From positions 496,001-560,000 of the forward strand of contig NZ_JAJFZM010000001.1 of assembly GCF_020733705.1 (NCBI RefSeq): a stretch of DNA of 64,000 nt, read 5' to 3'. The DNA comes from Nocardia australiensis. GTDB lineage: Bacteria; Actinomycetota; Actinomycetes; Mycobacteriales; Mycobacteriaceae. The notes below the pieces were generated by a model. It was not told the origin of the DNA. It saw only the letters and a program-made list of their open reading frames with translations, and did not search any database. Positions 29,989 through 38,080 of this stretch are shown here, piece after piece. The stretch's first letter is position 1. Every line of letters begins with the position of its first letter. The position numbers and the translations under genes are program-made.

Positions 29989-31590
29989 GTGACCCAGGTG
30001 ACCGACCAGCGCGCGACCGCACCGGGGGCCGTACCTACCGTGTCGAGCCCCGCACCTCTGCGGCCCTCCCCCGATTTCGGGCCTCTCGACACCATGCGAG
30101 GCTGGGCGGTCACCGCGTTCCTCACGATGATCGCGGCGGTCACGCGGTTCACCAACCTCGACTATCCGACCGACGCGCGCACCCCGGTTTTCGACGAGAA
30201 GCACTATGCGCCGCAGGGCTGGCAAATGCTGACCGGCGGCGGGGTCGAGGACAACCCCGCCTACGGGCTGGTCGTGCATCCGCCGGTCGGCAAACAATTA
30301 ATTGCCATGGGCGAGGCTATATTCGGCTACAACGCGTGGGGCTGGCGCTTTGCCTCCGCCATCTGCGGCACCCTGCTGGTGCTGCTGGTGATCCGCATTG
30401 TCCGGCGAATGTCACGCTCGACGCTGATCGGCGCGTTCGCGGGCATTCTGCTCATCGCCGACGGCGCCACCTTCGTCTCCTCGCGCATCGGCATGCTCGA
30501 CATCTTCATCACGTTGTTCGCCACCGCCGCATTCGGTTGTCTCATCGTCGACCGCGACGAGGTGCGGGCCCGCATCGCGCGGGCCGACGCCGAGGGACGG
30601 ATCGATGCGAGCCCGTGGGGTCCACGGTTGGGGGTGCGCTGGTGGCGGTTCGGCGCGGGCATCCTGCTCGGGCTTGCCTGTGGAACCAAATGGTCCGGCA
30701 TGTACTTCGTGCTCGCGTTCGGCCTGCTCAGCGTTGGCTTCGATCTGGTCGCGCGCCGAGCCTACGGCGTGCGCCGCCCATGGATCGGCACCGCGATACG
30801 CGATATCGGACCGGCGCTTTACGCACTGGTACTGGTTCCCCTCGGGGTGTACCTGGCCACGTATTGGGCGTGGTTTTCCAGCGAGGACGGCGTGTACCGA
30901 TACGCGGTCGGCAATCAGGTCGGTCGCGACGGACCGTGGTCGTGGATCCCGGGCGCGCTGCGTTCGCTCTGGTTCTACAGCGGCGAAACGCTGGGCTTCC
31001 ACGAGGGACTGACCAACTCGGCGGGCAATCATCATCCGTGGGAATCCAAGCCGTGGACCTGGCCGATGGGGCTGCGGCCGATGCTCTATCACTACGCCGA
31101 TAACGGTGTCACCGGCTGCGGGCAGAACCAGTGTGTGAAGGCCATGATGCTGGTCGGCACGCCTGCCATCTGGTGGATCGCGTTCCCGGTGCTCGGCTGG
31201 GGTCTGTGGCGGATTGTCGCGCGACGCGACTGGCGCTACACCGCGGTCCTGGTGGGATACGGTGCCGGCCTGATCCCCTGGTTCTTCACCCTCGACCGGC
31301 AGATGTACTACTTCTACGCCGTAGCGTTGGCGCCATTCCTGGTGATGGCGATCGCACTGGTACTCGGCGACATCCTCGGCCCGGTCCGCAAAGTCCCGAT
31401 ACGACGTAGCACCGCGGGTACCTTCCTGCCCGAACTCCCCAGCGAACGCCGCAGTCTCGGCCTACTCGCCGTCTGCATCTACCTCGGCCTGGTCATCGCC
31501 AACTTCATCTGGCTCTGGCCGATCCTCACCGCCATGTCCATTACGCCCGGCAGCTGGCACGCCCACCTCTGGCTGCCGAGCTGGCGCTGA
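29989..31590 (+). CDS. pmt: Protein O-mannosyltransferase (dolichyl-phosphate-mannose type)
   Basis: A 533-residue polytopic GT39 enzyme with ~10 or more hydrophobic segments. FVDEK-like DEKHYAPQGW in the first periplasmic loop carries the catalytic Asp-Glu of GT39. VHPPVGKQLIAMGE, GLACGTKWSGMYF and HPWESKPWTWPMGLRPM are strongly conserved among actinobacterial PMTs. It transfers mannose from polyprenyl-P-mannose to secreted proteins at Sec exit. GTG 29989 is chosen since it avoids ~65 unrelated residues encoded antisense to rsmI. Confidence 0.93.
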   Translation: MTQVTDQRATAPGAVPTVSSPAPLRPSPDFGPLDTMRGWAVTAFLTMIAAVTRFTNLDYPTDARTPVFDEKHYAPQGWQMLTGGGVEDNPAYGLVVHPPVGKQLIAMGEAIFGYNAWGWRFASAICGTLLVLLVIRIVRRMSRSTLIGAFAGILLIADGATFVSSRIGMLDIFITLFATAAFGCLIVDRDEVRARIARADAEGRIDASPWGPRLGVRWWRFGAGILLGLACGTKWSGMYFVLAFGLLSVGFDLVARRAYGVRRPWIGTAIRDIGPALYALVLVPLGVYLATYWAWFSSEDGVYRYAVGNQVGRDGPWSWIPGALRSLWFYSGETLGFHEGLTNSAGNHHPWESKPWTWPMGLRPMLYHYADNGVTGCGQNQCVKAMMLVGTPAIWWIAFPVLGWGLWRIVARRDWRYTAVLVGYGAGLIPWFFTLDRQMYYFYAVALAPFLVMAIALVLGDILGPVRKVPIRRSTAGTFLPELPSERRSLGLLAVCIYLGLVIANFIWLWPILTAMSITPGSWHAHLWLPSWR

Positions 31591-31592
31591 GG

Positions 31593-31952
31593 CTAGATCT
31601 CCAGCGCGGACTGCACGTAGCCGAGGGCGGCCGCGTCATCGAGACCGAGTCGCCGGATGGCGGCGACGTAGTCGGTGGCGGCGCGCCCCGCGGCGTCCCG
31701 AGTGGGATCGCCGGAGGAGGCTATGAAAGAGCCCTGCCTACCCCGGGTTTCGACGACGCCGTCGGCCTCCAGCTCGCGATAGGCGCGGGCAACGGTATTC
31801 GGCGCCAAGCCGAGTTCGGCTGCTAGCGCTCGAACTGTCGGGATCTTGGTGCCCGCGGCGAGTTCGCCCGAGCGCACCTGCGCGATTACGCCGATACGCA
31901 GCTGCTCGAAGGGCGGGACCGGGGAATCGTGCGTGACGGTCACGGTGAACAT
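31593..31952 (-). CDS. GntR-family transcriptional regulator (YtrA-like, short)
   Basis: A 119-residue protein that is mostly a GntR winged helix: PPFEQLRIGVIAQVRSGELAAG, TVRALAAELGLAPNTVARAYRELEADGVVETRGRQG. The C-terminal ~45 residues are two short helices, too small for a FadR or UTRA effector domain, which fits the YtrA subgroup. It lies 6 nt after the arcA stop on the same strand, so it may be part of the arcA unit. The stop of pmt is 2 nt beyond its own stop on the other strand. Confidence 0.85.
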   Translation of the reverse strand: MFTVTVTHDSPVPPFEQLRIGVIAQVRSGELAAGTKIPTVRALAAELGLAPNTVARAYRELEADGVVETRGRQGSFIASSGDPTRDAAGRAATDYVAAIRRLGLDDAAALGYVQSALEI

Positions 31953-31958
31953 GGCAGC

Positions 31959-33260
31959 TCACACGTCATCTCGGGACAGCGGACAGGACAAACAGCGTGG
32001 GCCACCTCGACCGGACCCCAGCTCGGAGCCCGGGATCGGCAGCACCTCGACGCCCGCGTCGGTCAGCCGTGAATTGGTCATCTCGTTGCGCTCGTAGGCG
32101 ATAACGACGCCTGGCGCCAACGCCAGAGTGTTATTGCCGTCGTCCCATTGCTCGCGTTCGGCGGTGACACCGTCGAGACCGGTGTCGATCACCCGCAGCT
32201 TGCCAATCCCCATGGCTTCGGCGGCCGCGGGCAAGAACGGATCGGGGCCGCGCATGCTCACGCCGCTGCCGCCATCGCGACCGCTGTAGCTGTCCTCGCG
32301 ATGAATAGTGAACGCGCACAATGAGTCACGCACCGCTGGATACATCACGATGGCGTCCGTATCGACCATCGTGCACACCGTGTCCAGGTGCATGGTCGCG
32401 CGATTCTGCGCGATCGGCACCACCAGCACGGTGTGCGCGAGATCGTCGTCGAACAGGCTGCGCGCCAACGCTTCCGCCCCGGCGGGCGAGGTCCGCTCGC
32501 CGACGCCGACGGCTACCACCCCCGGCGCGAGCAACAGCACGTCACCGCCCTCGATGGGTGCGGTATGCGACTCATAGGCACGGCGCACCCCGAGAAAGCG
32601 CGGATGGAAGGCGTAGATGAGATCGGTCAGCGAGGTCTCCCGCATCCGGGCGGGCAGCGCCAGCGCGGTGATCGCGACCCTCGGCCCGACCCAGAACGAC
32701 GAATCCCTGGTGAACAGCAGATTCGGCAGCGGGTCGATAACGAAGTCGCCGCCGTGGTGCATCCGTCGCACCAGTGAGGTGGCGTCCGGGCCGAAGGGCA
32801 ATTCGTCGAAGGTCATCCCCGCCATCAGCGAATTCGCCAGTTCTCCGGCCGGGATGCCGCGCAGGAACGCGGCGAGCTCATCGGCCAGCGAGTGCCCGAG
32901 CCTGCGCGCGTCTACCGCGGCGGAGATGCCCTGGATGCGGGCCGCGCCACTGACATCGAGTGTCTCGGCGAGCAGGTCCGCGAGCAGCAGCACTTCGACA
33001 CCGCGCCCGCGCAGCACATCGGCGAACGCGTCGTGTTCCTGCTGCGCCCGCTCCACCCACGGAATGCCGTCGAACAGCAGTTGATCGTTATTGCGCGGGG
33101 TGAGCCTGCGCAATTCGTCGCCGGGACGGTGCAGCAAAACCGTGCGCAGCCGACCCACTTCGGAGGTCACCGCGAGACGGTAACCCGGATCATCGACGCG
33201 GTCGTGCTCACCTTCATCCGGATCAGCTCCGGGCCCCGCCTGCACAGCGTCTGCTCCCAT
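31959..33260 (-). CDS. arcA: Arginine deiminase
   Basis: A 433-residue guanidino-group-modifying enzyme, arginine to citrulline plus ammonia. [23 protein letters not shown] at the N-terminus, [36 protein letters not shown] and the catalytic Cys region [12 protein letters not shown] are all present. The ATG at 33260 is chosen: it gives the conserved SEVGRL block at residue ~32. Earlier in-frame starts add only unrelated residues. M. tuberculosis has arcA (Rv1001) at the same place beside pmt. No arcB or arcC follows, so it is not a full fermentation operon. Confidence 0.93.
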   Translation of the reverse strand: MGADAVQAGPGADPDEGEHDRVDDPGYRLAVTSEVGRLRTVLLHRPGDELRRLTPRNNDQLLFDGIPWVERAQQEHDAFADVLRGRGVEVLLLADLLAETLDVSGAARIQGISAAVDARRLGHSLADELAAFLRGIPAGELANSLMAGMTFDELPFGPDATSLVRRMHHGGDFVIDPLPNLLFTRDSSFWVGPRVAITALALPARMRETSLTDLIYAFHPRFLGVRRAYESHTAPIEGGDVLLLAPGVVAVGVGERTSPAGAEALARSLFDDDLAHTVLVVPIAQNRATMHLDTVCTMVDTDAIVMYPAVRDSLCAFTIHREDSYSGRDGGSGVSMRGPDPFLPAAAEAMGIGKLRVIDTGLDGVTAEREQWDDGNNTLALAPGVVIAYERNEMTNSRLTDAGVEVLPIPGSELGSGRGGPRCLSCPLSRDDV

Positions 33261-33437
33261 GGTCCGACCGTAGTTCGCCGACGACGTAAGAGCACGCAAA
33301 TGCTCATCTTTCAGGCAGCGTGTGCGCAGTCCCCGCAGGGTTTCGGTGCCCAGCAAGCCGTCGCCGGCGGAACAATTTCGAACACCCCGCGAGCAGCCGC
33401 GAGCGCGTGTGTCCGATTCCTACCCCAGCACACCCTA

Positions 33438-33457
33438 ACCTGAAGTATTGTTCAGGT
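33438..33457. promoter_or_regulatory. MerR/SoxR-type operator
   Basis: ACCTGAA-6-TTCAGGT, a perfect 7-bp inverted repeat of 20 bp total, ends 16 nt before the soxR ATG. Its size and position suit SoxR binding between -35 and -10 elements and autoregulation. Confidence 0.65.
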
Positions 33458-33473
33458 GAATGGAGGAGAGTGG

Positions 33474-33959
33474 ATGTCGGCAACCGATTGGCGATCAAAG
33501 GAACTGACCCCCGGGCAGCTGTCCGAGCGTAGCGCAGTGGCGGTGTCCGCGTTGCACTTCTACGAGCGCGAGGGGCTCATATCGAGTCGCCGTACCAGCG
33601 GTAATCAGCGTCGATACGCGCGCGAGACGCTGCGGCGTGTCGCCTTCATCCGCATCTCGCAGCGGGTCGGAATCCCATTGAGCGATATCCGCGCGGCCTT
33701 GGACAAACTGCCAGACGGCCGCACCCCGACCCGCCGCGACTGGGAGACCCTCTCCACCACCTGGCGCACCGACCTCGACGACCGCATTACACAGCTGACC
33801 CGGTTGCGCGACAACCTGACCGGCTGCATCGGCTGCGGTTGTCTGTCACTCGGCAGCTGCAAGATCGTCAACGAGCACGACCGCCTCGGCGAACAGGGTC
33901 CGGGCGCCCGGGTGCTCGACGTGCAGCTCAATTGCGCGTCGGGACCGGATGGCTGCTGA
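33474..33959 (+). CDS. soxR: SoxR, redox-sensing MerR-family activator
   Basis: A 161-residue MerR-type regulator. The winged helix reads LTPGQLSERSAVAVSALHFYEREGLI and QRRYARETLRRVAFIR. A dimerisation helix follows, then the [2Fe-2S] cluster motif C118-x2-C121-x-C123-x5-C129. Redox-cycling compounds or superoxide oxidise the cluster and switch on target promoters. ATG 33474 follows GGAGGAG by 5 nt. A 20-bp inverted repeat lies directly upstream. It is convergent with pimC, with 4 nt between stops. Confidence 0.94.
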   Translation: MSATDWRSKELTPGQLSERSAVAVSALHFYEREGLISSRRTSGNQRRYARETLRRVAFIRISQRVGIPLSDIRAALDKLPDGRTPTRRDWETLSTTWRTDLDDRITQLTRLRDNLTGCIGCGCLSLGSCKIVNEHDRLGEQGPGARVLDVQLNCASGPDGC

Positions 33960-33963
33960 GGCG

Positions 33964-35091
33964 CTACCGCCCGAGCACCGCGAGCATGCCCGCGACCGCG
34001 CGCGGCCAGGTGAATTGCTCGGCGCGGGTGCGCGCCGCCTTCCTACGACGCACGGCCGGTAAGGCAAGCACACCGGTGACGGCGGTGGCGAAGGCGGACG
34101 GATGGTCGTCGGCAACGGCGCCGCACTCGGTGGTCACGATGTCGGCCAGTGCCGATGAACGGCTCGCCACCACCGGCGTACCGGCGGCCAGCGCCTCCAA
34201 CGCGGCGAGCCCGAACGTCTCATGCGGCCCCGGCGCCAGCGAAACATCCGCGGTAGCAAGTAATTTCGCCACCATCGCCCGATCCGAAATGAACCCGGTG
34301 AAATGCACGGCAGGCAATCCGCCTGCCAGTGCGGGCAGCGCCTTCGCGCGCCGTTCCAGCGCCTCGCGACGCGGCCCCTCCCCCGCGATGACCAGCCGCG
34401 CGGGCACCCCGGCCTTACGCAACGCACCGACCGCCTCGATGCTGCGATCCACCCGCTTCTCCATCGAGAGCCTGCCGCAGTGCACCAGCAACGGGTGCCC
34501 CGGGATACCGAGATCCGCGCGCAGCGCATAGTCACGCCTACCCGGGCTGAACAGCTCCAGATCCACTCCGAGCGGTACAAGTTCGACATTCGACGCACCG
34601 ACACGTAAGAACTCCCCGCGAGCGAATTCCGTCGTGCAGACCACGGTGTCGTATTCGGTGGCGGTCCGCCGATTGGCCACGTCGGCGCACCGGCGCGCCA
34701 CCGGGCTCGGCATGACCTGACCGAGCAACCGATCCAGGCGCTCATGGGAGATCATCACGCTTGCCACATCGTGGCGCCGCGCCCACCGGCCGAAACCCCG
34801 CAGCGTCAATCGGTCGGACACCTCGAGCACATCCGGGCGCAATCCGGCCAATACGTCGGCCACCCTGCGCGGGTCCGCGGCCCGATAGCCGCCGGTCCAC
34901 GGAATACCCAAGGCAGGCAAGGTAATTCGCAGCGCGCCGGTAGGCAGCAGTTCCTCGGCCCGGCGCGGTCCTGGCACGATCAGCACCACCTCATGACCTG
35001 CGGCCACATAGCCTTCGCCGAGATGATGCAACGCGGTCCGCAGCCCACCCGAGCGCGGGCCGTAAAAGTTCGCCAGCTGCACGATACGCAC
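33964..35091 (-). CDS. pimC: PimC-type GDP-mannose-dependent mannosyltransferase
   Basis: A 375-residue GT-B fold retaining glycosyltransferase (GT4). The N-terminal acceptor domain starts RIVQLANFYGPRSGGLRTAL, and the donor domain has GRLSMEKRVDRSIEA, RLVIAGEGPRREALE, FTGFISD and the E-x7-E motif APGPHETFGLAALEALAAG. The opening and the EVSDRLTLRGFGRW and VMISHERLDRL blocks closely match, as I recall it, mycobacterial PimC, which adds mannose to phosphatidylinositol mannosides. PimC is missing from M. tuberculosis H37Rv. The exact acceptor here is inferred. It lies downstream of the PAS/GGDEF cluster on the same strand with a 66-bp gap. Confidence 0.85.
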   Translation of the reverse strand: MRIVQLANFYGPRSGGLRTALHHLGEGYVAAGHEVVLIVPGPRRAEELLPTGALRITLPALGIPWTGGYRAADPRRVADVLAGLRPDVLEVSDRLTLRGFGRWARRHDVASVMISHERLDRLLGQVMPSPVARRCADVANRRTATEYDTVVCTTEFARGEFLRVGASNVELVPLGVDLELFSPGRRDYALRADLGIPGHPLLVHCGRLSMEKRVDRSIEAVGALRKAGVPARLVIAGEGPRREALERRAKALPALAGGLPAVHFTGFISDRAMVAKLLATADVSLAPGPHETFGLAALEALAAGTPVVASRSSALADIVTTECGAVADDHPSAFATAVTGVLALPAVRRRKAARTRAEQFTWPRAVAGMLAVLGR

Positions 35092-35158
35092 CCGCCGATC
35101 GTCCAGCGGAGCGGGACCGGTCCGCCCAACATGGCGTGAACCGCCGTGAAAGAACCGG

Positions 35159-36130
35159 CTAATCAGCAGGTTCGCGCACCACCAGCAGACCGTGGCCGCT
35201 CTCCTGCGACATCAACGGCATGACGTCGATCAGCACCGGAATCCAGCCGGTGTCCGCGAATCGAACCCGTATCCGCAGTTGTCTCGCCGGCCGATCAGCG
35301 GCACCGGCCAGTTCGAGCAACACGGATCGGAATGCCGCGACATCGTCGGGATGAAATACCGGACGTTCGGTGGCCCAGCGATTCAGTGGCGGCGGCGGGG
35401 TGCGGGGCCATTCATAGATGACACCGGAATTGAGCTCGACGAATCCGATGCCCTCGTCCGCGCGCCGCGAGACGGCGCGCATCATCGTCATCTCCACGTC
35501 GGGCCGCATCAGCGCGGTGTCGGTGAGCTGGTGCATGAGCGCGCTGATCCGGCGTATCGACGGGCGCGCCCTGGTAACCATCTGGAAGGTGCGAACCCGG
35601 CCGTCGTCACCGATCATGTCGACATCGCCCTGATACTGACCCTCGCCCGCGCCGACCAACGCGAAATACTCGATGCGGCCGTCGAAGCGCACCATCCGGC
35701 CGAATGCCTCGGGTGGTGTCCGGATAACCCGCACCTCTTCGGGCGCCCTGGCGAACACCAACTCCTCGAGGCCGGGTCCATGGTGGGCCAATTCGGTCTC
35801 GGCATCCCAGTCCCAGGCGGCGACCGCCGGGGGCGGGCCCGGCACCCGTGCCGGCGGCCCGGCCCACACCTGAACACCGTGCACGCCGCCGTACGCGCAT
35901 CCGATGGGGACACCGACCACACGCAGTTTGTCGTCGATATCGGTCTCGAGATGCGCACTGACCGTGCAGCGCTGGACAACCTCGGCTATCCGACGTGACG
36001 CCGCCGCGGGAAGTTCGCGGCGTACGCGCCGCAGGCTCGACCAGTCTTTCATCCGGTCGCCGTCGGCGACCAGAGTGGGCGCGCCGTGGCCAGCCAGCGT
36101 CTCGACCAGCAGCCAATCATGTTCAGGCAT
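35159..36130 (-). CDS. PAS/GAF-like sensory protein of actinobacterial type (unassigned function)
   Basis: A 323-residue soluble protein. The central part (about 85-190) has VPIGCAYGGVHGVQVWAGPP, then RTPPEAFGRMVRFDGRIEYFALV and VDMIGDDGRVRTFQMVTRA, a PAS/GAF-like pattern (I read it as DUF5593/DUF5628-like). The C-terminal third contains another PAS-like strand set (WATERPVFHPDDVAAFRSVLLEL, RFADTGWIPVLIDVMPL). There is no output domain or membrane helix, so it may partner with the GGDEF-EAL enzyme 65 nt upstream on the same strand. Function unproved. Confidence 0.6.
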   Translation of the reverse strand: MPEHDWLLVETLAGHGAPTLVADGDRMKDWSSLRRVRRELPAAASRRIAEVVQRCTVSAHLETDIDDKLRVVGVPIGCAYGGVHGVQVWAGPPARVPGPPPAVAAWDWDAETELAHHGPGLEELVFARAPEEVRVIRTPPEAFGRMVRFDGRIEYFALVGAGEGQYQGDVDMIGDDGRVRTFQMVTRARPSIRRISALMHQLTDTALMRPDVEMTMMRAVSRRADEGIGFVELNSGVIYEWPRTPPPPLNRWATERPVFHPDDVAAFRSVLLELAGAADRPARQLRIRVRFADTGWIPVLIDVMPLMSQESGHGLLVVREPAD

Positions 36131-36195
36131 CCCGTATATCTACCGCAGTAGGCAGGATCGGCCCAGGCCCCGGGCCAGGCGAGCGAGGCTGCGGC

Positions 36196-38067
36196 CTAAT
36201 GCGTCGACAAACCGCGACCCGCCCTCGGCAGATCGAGATCCAACGGAATGCGGCCCACCGCGAGATGCGGTTCGACCTCATCGGCCGGCATCGGGCGGGC
36301 GATCAGGAAGCCCTGGGCCCGGTAGCATCCCAGCCCGACCAGGGTCCGCGCCGCGACGGGCGTCTCGACCCCTTCTCCCACCACGCCGAGCCCGAACGAA
36401 CCGGCGAGGCCGATAATGGATTTCACGATCGCAAGGTCGTCGGTACTGGCGCCGAGGCGCTGCACGAAGCCGCGGTCGATCTTCACCGCGTCGACCGGGA
36501 GCGCCTTCAGGTGCGACAACGAGCTGTAACCGGTCCCGAAATCGTCGATGGCGATCTGCACGCCCATTCGCTTGAGAGCACGCAGCGTGACCTGGGTCCG
36601 CGCCAAATCCTGCACGACCACATGTTCGGTGATCTCCAAGCACACCGAGCTGCCGTCGATGCCGAACAGACGCAGGATGTCTTCGATCCGCTCCACGAAA
36701 TCAAGACTGACCAGTTGGACCGGTGACACGTTGATCCGCATCACCACGTTCCCGGCCAGCCCGCGCCGACGCCATTCGGCGAATTGAGCACACGCCGATC
36801 GAATGACCCAGCGGCCGAGCTCACCGGCCAGATTGGTCGCCTCAGCCACCATGACGAACGCGGCGGGCGGCAGCAGCCCGCGCGTGGGATGCAACCAGCG
36901 CACCAGCGCTTCCAGCGCCACGATCCGCCCCGTGCGCAGGTCGACCTCTGGCTGGTAGTGCAGCACGAGAGAACCGTCGGATACCGCACCGCGCAGGTTG
37001 AGTTCCACGTCGTCCTGCAGCTCGAATTGCGCGCGCATGGCGTCGGTGAACACCGCGACACCGTTGCCGCCACCCGATTTCGCGGACAACAGCGCATGAT
37101 CGGCGCGACGCAGCACGTCGGCGACCGTGGTCTGGCCCGGTATGCCGACCGCGACGCCCACGCTGGCACCCCGGCTCACCGATTCGCCGCCGACAATGAC
37201 GCGCCTGCCGATCAGCTGCTGGATTCGACCGGCTTCGTGTTCGGCGGCCACCGCATCCATCGGCTTGATCGGCACGATGACGAATTCGTCGCCGCCCAGT
37301 CGGGCGATCATGTCATTTGGGTCGAGATTCTCCCGCAGGCGCGATGACAACGTACGTATGAAATTGTCGCCCGCGGTGTGTCCGAGGAAATCGTTGAGCG
37401 CCTTCAAGCGATCCAGATCGAGGAAGAAGGCCGCGACCGGCCCCGGACTGCCCGGACGTAATCGTTCTTCCATGTGCTCGAGCAGCGCGCGACGGTTCGC
37501 CAATCCGGTCAGATCGTCGTGCAGTGCCATGTAGCGAAGCCGTTCCTCGGCCACGATCCGAGCCTGCAACTGCGCGAAAAGCGCGGCGATCGCCTTGAGC
37601 ACGTTGAGCTCTCGGGTAGTCCATTCCCGGTCCCCCTCTTTCACGAATCCGAGGACACCGGTCGATTCGCCACGGGAGATCAGCGGTACCGCGGCCGAGG
37701 TGACCACCGGGATACCGGACGCACGGCGAATCGTTTCCTGATAATCGGCGAATTCCGAGGTCGGGCGCGCGACCATCGGTTCGACGGCGTGCTCGAGCAT
37801 ACGGAAAGCGGCGTCTGCGTTCTCGAAGTACACGACCGCGAGCGGATCGGGATCGGGTACCTGCTGACGATGCGGCCATTCGGCAATGAGAACGGTGGCG
37901 CGGCGTTCACGATCGGTATGCCGCATATAGCTGAAATCGACGTCGAAATACTCGACCAATTGACACAGGACACGTTCGGTCGCCACCACCATGGTGGTGG
38001 CGTCCACACCCATCAGCTCGGAGGCGACCTGGGTCACCAGTGAGTCGAGTGTCAGCCGAGGCACCAT
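36196..38067 (-). CDS. GAF-GGDEF-EAL bifunctional c-di-GMP enzyme
   Basis: A 623-residue soluble protein. Residues ~15-170 form a GAF sensor (DVDFSYMRHTDRERRATVLIAEW, ISRGESTGVLGFVKEGDREWT). Residues ~180-345 are GGDEF with an intact RLGGDEF at 258-262, so cyclase activity is plausible. Residues ~355-610 are EAL with E386-A-L, DDFGTGYSSLSHLKALPVDAVKIDRGFV and GEGVET, so phosphodiesterase activity is plausible too. The order matches mycobacterial Rv1354c/DcpA, next to an Rv1355c-like gene as here. ATG 38067 is 13 nt after the upstream stop. Confidence 0.9.
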   Translation of the reverse strand: MVPRLTLDSLVTQVASELMGVDATTMVVATERVLCQLVEYFDVDFSYMRHTDRERRATVLIAEWPHRQQVPDPDPLAVVYFENADAAFRMLEHAVEPMVARPTSEFADYQETIRRASGIPVVTSAAVPLISRGESTGVLGFVKEGDREWTTRELNVLKAIAALFAQLQARIVAEERLRYMALHDDLTGLANRRALLEHMEERLRPGSPGPVAAFFLDLDRLKALNDFLGHTAGDNFIRTLSSRLRENLDPNDMIARLGGDEFVIVPIKPMDAVAAEHEAGRIQQLIGRRVIVGGESVSRGASVGVAVGIPGQTTVADVLRRADHALLSAKSGGGNGVAVFTDAMRAQFELQDDVELNLRGAVSDGSLVLHYQPEVDLRTGRIVALEALVRWLHPTRGLLPPAAFVMVAEATNLAGELGRWVIRSACAQFAEWRRRGLAGNVVMRINVSPVQLVSLDFVERIEDILRLFGIDGSSVCLEITEHVVVQDLARTQVTLRALKRMGVQIAIDDFGTGYSSLSHLKALPVDAVKIDRGFVQRLGASTDDLAIVKSIIGLAGSFGLGVVGEGVETPVAARTLVGLGCYRAQGFLIARPMPADEVEPHLAVGRIPLDLDLPRAGRGLSTH

Positions 38068-38080
38068 GTCTCCGATCGCG

